Of a DNA stretch of 19,490 bases, positions 1 through 6,287 are shown piece by piece. Numbering within the stretch: the first letter of the stretch is position 1; each line of letters opens with the position of its first letter. The notes below the pieces were generated by a model. The model did not search any database and was not told the origin of the DNA. It saw only the letters and a list, made by a program, of their open reading frames with translations. The stretch is from Nitrospirota bacterium (lineage in GTDB: Bacteria > Nitrospirota > Nitrospiria > Nitrospirales > Nitrospiraceae), in the NCBI GenBank assembly GCA_016222925.1, contig JACRQB010000062.1, positions 1 to 19,490 of the forward strand, written 5' to 3'. The position numbers and the translations under genes were made by a program.

Positions 1-2
1 CT

Positions 3-215
3 CTTCTACTTGCCGCGCACAAGTTTTCACTTGCCGAGCCTAGCGGGCAGTACAAGGGAGCCTTATTCTTTCTCCTGATGGGCATCCAGCTGCTGATTGT
101 TGGGGCGCTCGTGCATGATCATCAAGAAGAACGTGCCAGAAGGTCACAGACGTCCGTAGATAAGGAAGACCACAAAGAAGCTGAGCCGAGTGCGACGAAT
201 GCCTCCGAGGAATAG
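3..215 (+). CDS. C-terminal part of an unidentified membrane protein (5' end outside window)
   Basis: An open frame enters from the left edge and runs 70 codons to a TAG at 213-215; no start is visible. The protein has one clear hydrophobic segment of about 20 residues (around residues 24-42, with FFLLMGIQLLIVGALV). A strongly charged tail follows, rich in Glu, Arg, Lys and His. This is the usual pattern of a last membrane helix followed by a cytoplasmic tail. The other two plus frames close within about 90 bases, which supports this one. I do not recognise the family. The gene reads towards the minus-strand ankyrin gene, so the two are convergent. Confidence 0.5.
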   Translation, partial: LLLAAHKFSLAEPSGQYKGALFFLLMGIQLLIVGALVHDHQEERARRSQTSVDKEDHKEAEPSATNASEE

Positions 216-558
216 AGGACGAAGTCTTGAAGGACAGCGAGCGCGCGGCGGTTCTTGGTCTTGCCCGCAGAGAATAGATGGGAACGGCAATGTGCTCCGT
301 TGTGTGTATGTGGATGAGGGGCAGCGCGGGAGGACGAGTGAGCCTACAACAGTCATGATGGAATCGCGATGCAGGAAAAGGCTATGGCGCCAAATAAGTC
401 AATAGTCATGCTTGACCCTATTGCCACAGCCAGAGATTGGACGTGACCCTGGGAGAGTATGTGAGTGTCTTGCAAGAGGCGAGACCTCCGGGAAGCAAAG
501 CGCTCTGAGACTCGCTATATATCCAGCAGGATATTGAAAAAGTCTTCCGGCGTCTCTC
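216..558. other. Intergenic stretch without a recognisable gene
   Basis: No frame here has a credible start, ribosome site and protein-like composition. Near its right end is the sequence CCAGCAGGATATTGAAAAAG (521-540), directly before the duplicated gene tail at 559. It resembles, from memory only, a short repeat motif that recurs in some Nitrospira-like genomes. I saw no strong hairpin with a T-run that could end the upstream gene. Confidence 0.4.
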
Positions 559-672
559 TCAATACACAATGGCCGGGCAGTTGTCTTTGACGATCAACAG
601 CAGGCGTTTCAGTCGTAACGGCTTGTCGGGATCATGCGTATAGTGGGCGGGATCTTCCGGCAGTGAGATTTA
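559..672 (-). pseudogene. Truncated copy of the 3' end of the 105-codon unknown gene at 2339-2656
   Basis: On the minus strand the last about 34 codons, ending at the TGA complementary to 559-561, read LPEDPAHYTHDPDKP and then LKRLLLIVKDNCPAIVY. The C-terminus of the gene at 2339-2656 reads SEDPSHYTRDPDKP and LKRLMLIVKGKRPGIAY. By eye about 80 percent of the bases match over roughly 100 positions, starting at the same TCTCTCAATAC. An in-frame stop lies just upstream of the matched part, so only the tail remains. It was probably produced by duplication followed by truncation, and it lies on the opposite side of the ankyrin gene from the full copy. Confidence 0.7.
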
Positions 673-715
673 AGGGCTCAGATACCTTTGTGCAATACAC
701 GCACATACCAGCACG

Positions 716-1969
716 CTAGTCGCATTCGTCCCTCACATTGAGTTTATCGACCACAGCCTTCAGCGCCGATGTCGAACTTCCCTCAGGGTAAGGAATGAGA
801 TCCATCCTACACGAGTCTTGCACCGTCAACACTGCTCCCTTATTCAGTAAGACTTGTACAATTTCAAAGTGGCCTCCCTCTGCGGCGGTGATTAGCGCTT
901 CTGAACCTTGCGTCTTCACCTCTGCGCCGCGTTCCAGTAACGTTTTTACGAGAACGCTATCGCCGGAGGATGCAGCAGCAGTGAGAGCGGTGTGTCCTCG
1001 ATTGTCCTTCGCATTGACGTTCGCCCCATATTTCAATAACGGGCGGTAGACGGCGTCATCAGCTTTCTCAGCGGCCAGGATCAAGGCCGTGGCGCCGCGT
1101 TCATTCGTCGCGTTCACATCTGCGCCTCTGTCGAGGAGAAGTTCCACCAAGAGGAAACGCCCATGCTCTGCAGCCGTTGTTAATGCTGTCGTGCCGTAGG
1201 TTGCCTTGTGATTGACATCGGCTCCTTTGTCCAATAGAGCTTGCACAATGGTGTCGTGCCCCTTCCACACAGCGGAGATCAGCGCAGTACTACCGGAACT
1301 GTCTGTTGCATTAACATCGGCGCCATGATCGAGCAAAGCTTGGACAATGGCCACGTGCCCCATCACGGCAGCGCTCTGCAAGACCGGCTGTTCAAAGCCC
1401 CCTCGTACATTCGCTTCAGCGCCTTTGTCCAGCAGGGCTTGGACGGTTGCAGTGTGACCCCGTATGGTTGCCTCTCCCAACGCTGTCCTCCCATCAGCCA
1501 TCTTAATGCTCGGATCAGCACCCTTAGCCAGTAACGCCTGGACAATGGTGGTATGGCCATTAGAGGCCGCATCCATCAGAGCCGTCGAACCATCAAGAGC
1601 TCTTGCATTCACCTCAGCCCCTTTAGCGAGCAGGGCTTGGACAGTGGCGGCGTCGCCGTTCAAGGCTGCCTCCATCAAGTCGGTCCAGTTATGTCTGCCT
1701 GGAGTCATCCGCCCGAGCCCAGCGTTTACGTGATATGAAGCGGTCGAGTTACCTTGCAATGCCGCCACAGCGGATTCGGTTGAGGGAGTACTATGCGAAG
1801 GCGGCCCCACTTCTTCACTGGCCTGATCTATTGTCCTGCTGACCTGGGTTGTCGAAACCTCTGCGACGGCGTCCGCACTCTTCTCAGGAGTTTGAGATCG
1901 CCATAGGACTGCTCCAAGAAGCAGCACACAAGTCAGGGCCACAAGCCACTGCGCAGAAGTCTTGATCAT
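716..1969 (-). CDS. Exported or membrane-anchored ankyrin-repeat protein
   Basis: The 417-residue protein starts with a hydrophobic segment (about residues 8-23, WLVALTCVLLLGAVLW) after one lysine. This fits a signal anchor or uncleaved signal peptide; no good lipobox is visible. A low-complexity Ser/Thr/Ala linker runs to about residue 92. Nine ankyrin repeats of about 33 residues follow to roughly residue 385, with the consensus G-TAL--A---GH--IVQALLDKGADVN. Repeats 1-6 are the most alike and repeats 7-9 are more diverged. The tail carries two cysteines (DSCRMD and RDECD), which could form a disulfide in the periplasm. Ankyrin arrays bind proteins, but the partner cannot be read from sequence. 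The ATG at 1969 has only a weak ribosome site. It is flanked by the duplicated gene tail (559-672) and an IS remnant (2005-2195), so the segment may be recently rearranged. Confidence 0.85.
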   Translation of the reverse strand: MIKTSAQWLVALTCVLLLGAVLWRSQTPEKSADAVAEVSTTQVSRTIDQASEEVGPPSHSTPSTESAVAALQGNSTASYHVNAGLGRMTPGRHNWTDLMEAALNGDAATVQALLAKGAEVNARALDGSTALMDAASNGHTTIVQALLAKGADPSIKMADGRTALGEATIRGHTATVQALLDKGAEANVRGGFEQPVLQSAAVMGHVAIVQALLDHGADVNATDSSGSTALISAVWKGHDTIVQALLDKGADVNHKATYGTTALTTAAEHGRFLLVELLLDRGADVNATNERGATALILAAEKADDAVYRPLLKYGANVNAKDNRGHTALTAAASSGDSVLVKTLLERGAEVKTQGSEALITAAEGGHFEIVQVLLNKGAVLTVQDSCRMDLIPYPEGSSTSALKAVVDKLNVRDECD

Positions 1970-2004
1970 TCCGTTTTCATCTGTTGAAAGGAAACACGAA
2001 AGGG

Positions 2005-2195
2005 TGATCTGCCCCTTGTAGTTGTACCAGCCTCAATGTGAGTCAGGTGCACTATGGCCTGACGGCTTCCGGTGTCGGTGGTCGATAGCCCAGCACACTG
2101 TGAGGTGGAATCCGGTTATAGGCCTGCTGCCAGCGCTCCACGAGCACCTTCACCTCCCAAAGTGTATCAAACAATTCCCGACCCGACGGTTTATT
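2005..2195 (-). mobile_element. IS3-type insertion sequence remnant, 3' part only
   Basis: This stretch holds the last about 47 codons of an IS3-family transposase (2052-2195) followed by a probable element end. Reading outward on the minus strand, the end has CTGGTACAACTACAAGGGGC and then AGATCA, stopping at about 2005 (plus strand TGATCTGCCCC). From memory this resembles the ends of some IS3-family elements. No partner inverted end is seen at higher coordinates, so the 5' part of the element, including most of the catalytic domain, is gone. Confidence 0.6.
2052..2195 (-). pseudogene. C-terminal fragment of an IS3-family transposase (OrfB)
   Basis: The reading frame ending at the TAG complementary to 2052-2054 contains RELFDTLWEVKVLVERWQQA and then YNRIPPHSVLGYRPPTPEA. 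This matches the very conserved end of the integrase core of IS3-type transposases (the ERW--YN--RPHS-LGYRPPAPEA block). The first Arg of RPHS is a Pro here. The frame stays open to about 2342, but those residues do not look like transposase. The aspartate catalytic residues are absent, so it cannot move DNA. Confidence 0.8.
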
Positions 2196-2338
2196 CCGCA
2201 GGTTTGTTCGGTGATACTGAGTAAGCGGAAGAACTGTAAGGGAGCGGATGCCCTTGTTTTGACGTACAGCTTGGAGTCCTGGGGCATCAATTGGCGGGTT
2301 TAGCGGTCTGTCGATGACCCGAGAACCGCGCGACTCTC

Positions 2339-2656
2339 TCAATACGCAATGCCCGGACGTTTGCCCTTGACGATCAACATCAGTCGTTTGAGTTGTAACG
2401 GTTTGTCGGGATCGCGCGTGTAGTGGCTGGGATCTTCTGAGATCTCGATCTCGCTGAGCGGGATCGACAGTTTCTGCCGCATATGCGGTACGGGGGTTTC
2501 CAACTCTAGATCCACGAGCCGCTCACTGCAGCCAGCCACGACCGTGTTGATATCGCCTTGGTTGTCAAACTGCACGGTGACCCGTTCCTCGGGGTTGATC
2601 CACGGCATAATGAGGGCCAGCTTGTCTGCACGACTCATGTCAGATTGATTGTCCAT
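2339..2656 (-). CDS. Conserved small protein of unknown function, 105 residues
   Basis: The frame begins at ATG 2656 and ends at TGA 2339-2341. The protein is soluble, with no signal peptide or membrane segment. It starts MDNQSDMSRADKLALIMPW, has a mid-region with several short beta-like stretches (RVTVQFDNQGDINTV, RLVDLELE), and ends in a Lys-rich LKRLMLIVKGKRPGIAY. I do not recognise a family. Support that it is a real gene comes from a diverged copy of its 3' end at 559-672, in which most changes are at third codon positions and the protein is kept. No clear ribosome site precedes the ATG. It follows the small exported-protein gene (2715-2964) on the same strand by about 58 bases and may be co-transcribed with it. 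Confidence 0.6.
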   Translation of the reverse strand: MDNQSDMSRADKLALIMPWINPEERVTVQFDNQGDINTVVAGCSERLVDLELETPVPHMRQKLSIPLSEIEISEDPSHYTRDPDKPLQLKRLMLIVKGKRPGIAY

Positions 2657-2714
2657 GATGTTTCAAGCATACCCTTATTTTCTCCAACTATGTCACTCGG
2701 GTATTCCCGTGGGG

Positions 2715-2964
2715 TTAATTCGGTGAGACACCCAATCCTCCCATCAGCGGCATCAAGCTTTCTTCCCCCGGTCCCTTCCCCTGCCTCGATGCGTCGCTGA
2801 TTTCGTCGAAGAGCTGACTGGCCTCGGGGCTCAGCTGTTTTAACTTTTCCCCAAGCTGTCCGGACGTCAAGCGGTTGGCCACTCTCAAGTTGGGCATAGG
2901 CTGGCATAGTCAACGAAAGCGAAAACCCGCAGAGAACGATCATCAGTTTTCCGGTCAAACCCAT
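2715..2964 (-). pseudogene. Small exported protein gene, apparently frameshifted
   Basis: The start at ATG 2964 has a strong ribosome site, GAGGAG, six bases upstream. It opens a typical signal peptide (MGLTGKLMIVLCGFSLSLTM then PAYAQ). In that frame the residues after about 27 become unstructured and Arg-rich. In the frame offset by one base (open 2715-2897) there is a well-composed tail, SGQLGEKLKQLSPEASQLFD and then EISDASRQGKGPGEE, ending MGGLGVSPN and TAA. The two halves join between about 2875 and 2897 if one base is skipped, giving a periplasmic protein of about 82 residues. I cannot name the family. The shift may be a real mutation or a sequencing error. If the first frame is the true one, the product would instead be about 109 residues and end at 2635. 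Confidence 0.5.
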
Positions 2965-2970
2965 AATAGT

Positions 2971-2976
2971 CTCCTC
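2971..2976 (-). promoter_or_regulatory. Ribosome binding site for the small exported protein
   Basis: The minus strand reads GAGGAG, then ACTATT, then ATG. This strong, well-spaced site fixes the start at 2964 and rejects the in-frame ATG further upstream at 2997. Confidence 0.7.
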
Positions 2977-3284
2977 TGTGTTGGCCCTCTGAATCAAGCC
3001 TCAGATCAACTCGATTCCCTGCAGGATGCCTGCCAGCTTCGGTGGAAGGAGAAAAGATGTTATCGCGCAAAGTAGAGGAGGAAGAACTTCACATTCTCAG
3101 GCAGCACTGACTTCTATGTATTGAGAAAATGGAGAACTTCGTTGCCCACTTGTCTATGTCTGACATTCGCGATCATCTGAAGTTAGCAGATGGATGGGAG
3201 CCCTGATGTTTGGATGTGTGGAGGAGAGGGAATGGACGAAACAGTGTGCGGGATTGTTCAAAAATGGGACTTGGTGGCGATTGG
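2977..3284. other. Intergenic stretch between the small exported gene and the HD-protein gene
   Basis: Both flanking genes lie on the minus strand. The region should hold the terminator of the lon-thiL-DUF2062-HD run and the promoter of the small exported gene. I could not find a hairpin plus T-run, nor a convincing pair of -35 and -10 boxes. The only structure seen is a short palindrome, GCAGGATGCCTGC, near 3021-3033, too small to interpret. No coding frame is supported. Confidence 0.4.
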
Positions 3285-4703
3285 TCAGTAATTGGATTCG
3301 AGGCTGGTCGGGGTCTTATTGAGGACGGTTGCGGCAGCTTGCGACAGAGCTGCGTCGTGATGGTGGTCGGGAGAATAGATTCGGAACTGGATGAGTCTCG
3401 TAGGCAGCAGGTCTAAGCACTCTTCCAGCGGCTCGGTTGAAACCTGACCCGTCCCGGGATCGTACACATAGAGGGGATTACCTCGGTGGTCTTTGGGGTC
3501 CGGTCGTGGATCCAACAGGGCCATGTCCACGCGAAACGGCAGCCGCCTCAAGCCGGACGGCAGCTCTTTCGCAATCTGCTGCTCAAAATGCCTATGGCTG
3601 GGAAACGCCATGCCGCGTTCCTGTCCTTTTTCTTTCAACGTCGTGCTGTAGGCCATTTTCCATTTGATGTCTCGGCCCAAGATCCGTGCCCACTCCTGTC
3701 CCAACTGTCGGCGGGCTTTGTGGCGGGACTGTGCCCATCCTCGGACTTCCTCCAACAGCGACCAATCGGTCAGGGTGCGATACCGATCCATATTCTTACG
3801 CGGATCCTTGGGGCAGAGCAGCTGCATCGTTTGGCCGAAGATGTCCCGCAGATGGATGTCGATTGCTCTGGTGGTGCGATGGAAGTAGACGTTGGAGTAG
3901 AGGTACATCCTGGTGTTCAGGAACATTTGGAGGGACGGAAGTCCTGTCTTGTGAATGGTGAATCCTTTTTCTGTCACGATCGTGTAATGAATCAATCGTG
4001 TCAGATCAACCGGGCCGACCGCCACGCCGCACATATACGAGTCCCTCAAGACATAGTCCAGATTGTCTCCCGTGTAACTTCCTGAGATCACGGGCTGGAG
4101 CATGTTTAACCATCGAGGGAGGCGGGAATTATCCTTGCCTTTTTCCTTGAGGATCAGATGAGCGATTTGGTCGGGATTCAGTTCTTCTCCTTTCGCGAAG
4201 GGGCCGGATGGGCTTCGGCGGATTTTCTTGATGAGGGGGGCTAAATGTTCTCGGATGATGATCTGGCCAAGCCGCTCATGGGTGAGGCCATGAGCATGGA
4301 GAAAATTGTCGTCGAAGAAATGGCAAAACGGCCCGTGCCCGATGTCGTGGACCAAGGCCGTAACACGGAGGAACTCTTCAACGAAATTGGGAGAGGGCAC
4401 ATCCTTCACGACTTTCTTGAGAAACGGGTACAGGTGCCGAGCAAACCGTCCCGCGACGTGCATCGTCCCGAGCGAATGCACGAACCGGGTATGTTCCGCG
4501 GAGGGATAGACCCAGCGAGCACTCTGCAGCTGGTAGATGTATCGCAGCCGCTGGACCCAGGGGGAGTCGATCAGGTCTTTCTCGGTGTGCTCATGCGGAT
4601 CAGGATGCGCATAGGGGACGGTGAAGGTGACGTACTTGTGAATGGGGTCAGCGATGAGCGCCGAGCCATCATAGGGAGCGTTCGGTCGGTCTGCTGGTTC
4701 CAT
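3285..4703 (-). CDS. HD-domain phosphohydrolase, SAMHD1/dGTPase-like
   Basis: The 472-residue soluble protein shows the HD-superfamily metal site in order: RFVHS with H76, VHDIGHGPFCHFF with H119 and D120, and DNLDYVLRD with D213 as the likely fourth ligand. The early part, DSPWVQRLRYIYQLQ followed by HTRFVHSLGT, is typical of the SAMHD1/YdhJ-like branch of deoxynucleotide triphosphohydrolases. Such enzymes remove triphosphate from dNTPs, although many bacterial members have untested substrates. The C-terminal third (about residues 300-472) has no motif I can name. The gene starts 14 bases after the end of the DUF2062 gene and is the last of the lon run. No clear ribosome site is seen, so the start may depend on translation from upstream. 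Family confidence is high; substrate is unknown. Confidence 0.85.
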   Translation of the reverse strand: MEPADRPNAPYDGSALIADPIHKYVTFTVPYAHPDPHEHTEKDLIDSPWVQRLRYIYQLQSARWVYPSAEHTRFVHSLGTMHVAGRFARHLYPFLKKVVKDVPSPNFVEEFLRVTALVHDIGHGPFCHFFDDNFLHAHGLTHERLGQIIIREHLAPLIKKIRRSPSGPFAKGEELNPDQIAHLILKEKGKDNSRLPRWLNMLQPVISGSYTGDNLDYVLRDSYMCGVAVGPVDLTRLIHYTIVTEKGFTIHKTGLPSLQMFLNTRMYLYSNVYFHRTTRAIDIHLRDIFGQTMQLLCPKDPRKNMDRYRTLTDWSLLEEVRGWAQSRHKARRQLGQEWARILGRDIKWKMAYSTTLKEKGQERGMAFPSHRHFEQQIAKELPSGLRRLPFRVDMALLDPRPDPKDHRGNPLYVYDPGTGQVSTEPLEECLDLLPTRLIQFRIYSPDHHHDAALSQAAATVLNKTPTSLESNY

Positions 4704-4717
4704 AGTCAGTGGGTATC

Positions 4718-5233
4718 TTAGCCCACTTGGTCGGAGGGCGGCAACGGCTCGGTCGTGGGGCTGGTAGGCGCGGAGCGATGTTTTTGGAAAAATAAGTAGG
4801 CGGCGGGATAGGACAAGAGGGCTCCGAGCACACTGAGAACAAGTCCTCCGAGCACAAAGGGAGCAGCGTAGGGAAGGACTTGTTGGTAGATGCCGCCGAA
4901 ACTCATATCCTGCCAGTCGAAGCTCGGTTGATCCGTACGTCCGAGCAAGAGGGCGCCGGTCCAGTAGGTTGCGCCTAAGATCGGAATGACGGTCCAGGGA
5001 TTATTGACCAAGGCACCGGCAAGCAAGGCCAAGAAGTTGAGACCGAATAGCCAGGTGCACAGTACTACCATCGCCGTGTGCAGGCCATAGGCGGGGGAGA
5101 ACGCGATGAAGACGCCCAGCGCAAAGGCCAACGCAGTGCGTTGCGGTGACTCCTGTAAATGAAGGACTTGGCGCAAGAGTGCCCGAAATGATCGGGCCCG
5201 TTGAGCAGAGGGCTGGTGGTTTGTGTTACCCAT
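4718..5233 (-). CDS. DUF2062 family small membrane protein
   Basis: The protein of about 171 residues has a basic N-terminus. It then has the DUF2062 pattern: an amphipathic SPQRTALAFALGVFIAFSPA, the segment YGLHTAMVVLCTWLFGLN, and NNPWTVIPI with the conserved Asn-Pro-Trp-Thr. A further hydrophobic segment lies near residues 120-148 (FVLGGLVLSVLGALLSYPAAYLF). It is probably an inner-membrane protein with three to four segments. The family is common, often near glycosyltransferases, and has no firm biochemical role. Its ATG shares one base with the thiL stop (TGATG), which implies translational coupling. The TTG immediately before the ATG is in frame but has no ribosome site, so I chose the ATG at 5233. 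Confidence 0.85.
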   Translation of the reverse strand: MGNTNHQPSAQRARSFRALLRQVLHLQESPQRTALAFALGVFIAFSPAYGLHTAMVVLCTWLFGLNFLALLAGALVNNPWTVIPILGATYWTGALLLGRTDQPSFDWQDMSFGGIYQQVLPYAAPFVLGGLVLSVLGALLSYPAAYLFFQKHRSAPTSPTTEPLPPSDQVG

Positions 5234-6276
5234 CAACGGAAATGCTCGTAACTTGTGACCGGCAGAGGTTGCGTCCGACCGTCAGTCATCATCTGAATCC
5301 CGAACCGCTGCGGACGAATCGTTCCGATAGGGGTGATGCGATAGCCGCGTGTTCGCGCTTGCCGCTCAACCTTCTTGCAGTCGCGTGGCGACGTGGTGAA
5401 CAGCAACTCATAGTCTTCGCCTCCAGTGAGTGCGAGTCGAATCGGCGACACTCCGATCGCCTGGGCATAGGCTCGGCAGGCCGGTGAGATCGGAATCTTG
5501 TCGAGTTCCACCTCTGCCCCGACTCGACTTGCTTCACACAGATGCCGAAGATCTCCGGAGAGGCCGTCGGACAGATCGATGGCAGCGGAGGCAAGTCGTT
5601 TCTCGTTGAGCCACTGGCCTTCGGCGACCCTCGCGGTAGGGCGGAAATGGCGGTGGAGAAGAAACGCTCGATGAGTGCGCGAGAGCTCGGACTTCCTTTT
5701 TCTTGAGGGGCCTGAGCCTGTGTTCCCCATCAAGAGCGTAAGGCCTGCTAGGGAGTCTCCTAGCGTGCCCGAAACGTAAATGCAATCTCCTACTTTGGCG
5801 CCCTGTCGAAACAGTGCCCGGCGGCTGCTTGTCGCGCCGACCAGGGTGATGCTGAGAAAGAGTCCCGCCTTGGACGCCGAGGTATCCCCACCGACAAGTG
5901 TCACGTCATGCAGGCGGCAAGCTTTCATCAAGCCGGTGTAGAGCTCATGAATGTGCGACCGCGTCCATGTTTTTGGGATGGCGAGCGAGATGAGCAGATA
6001 GCGGGGGACGGCTCCCATGGCGGCGATATCGCTGAGGTTGGCCATGGCTGCCCGGTATCCGACGGACTCAGGGGTCGCGAACTTCATGTCAAAGTGAATG
6101 CCTTCGGCAAGCAAGTCCGTTGTGAGGTGCCACCACGTCGGCGAGGAGGTTGCAATCACGGCGGCGTCGTCGCCGATGCCTTGAATGAGCCCTGGTGTGC
6201 GACGGGCAAACCGACGCTTGAGCGTTCGGATGAGTGCAAATTCTTGAATGGGGGGGCTGGCCTGACGGCGGGCCAC
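5233..6276 (-). CDS. thiL: Thiamine-monophosphate kinase
   Basis: ThiL phosphorylates thiamine monophosphate to thiamine pyrophosphate, the last step of the pathway, in the cytoplasm. The 347-residue product has the expected AIR-synthase-like fold motifs in order: IQGIGDDAAVI (D36, D37), the TTDLLAEGIHFD metal and nucleotide loop, MANLSDIAAMGA, DVTLVGGDTSAS, a glycine-rich SGTLGDSLAG, AIDLSDGLSGDL, and LTGGEDYELLFT. Length is normal for the family (about 320-350). The start is GTG at 6276 with AGGA seven bases upstream. It begins 11 bases after lon and its stop overlaps the DUF2062 start. No TPP riboswitch-like element fits in the 11-base gap, so expression probably follows lon. Confidence 0.95.
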   Translation of the reverse strand: MARRQASPPIQEFALIRTLKRRFARRTPGLIQGIGDDAAVIATSSPTWWHLTTDLLAEGIHFDMKFATPESVGYRAAMANLSDIAAMGAVPRYLLISLAIPKTWTRSHIHELYTGLMKACRLHDVTLVGGDTSASKAGLFLSITLVGATSSRRALFRQGAKVGDCIYVSGTLGDSLAGLTLLMGNTGSGPSRKRKSELSRTHRAFLLHRHFRPTARVAEGQWLNEKRLASAAIDLSDGLSGDLRHLCEASRVGAEVELDKIPISPACRAYAQAIGVSPIRLALTGGEDYELLFTTSPRDCKKVERQARTRGYRITPIGTIRPQRFGIQMMTDGRTQPLPVTSYEHFR

Positions 6277-6287
6277 GGTACGATCCT

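Noticed and set aside
3486..4085. A plus-strand open frame of 199 codons opposite the HD-protein gene
   Set aside because: It is antisense to a gene with clear HD motifs; composition is shadow-like and no ribosome site precedes it.
6277..6287. A TPP riboswitch controlling thiL
   Set aside because: The gap to lon is 11 bases and the preceding sequence is lon coding sequence; no room or motif for the element.
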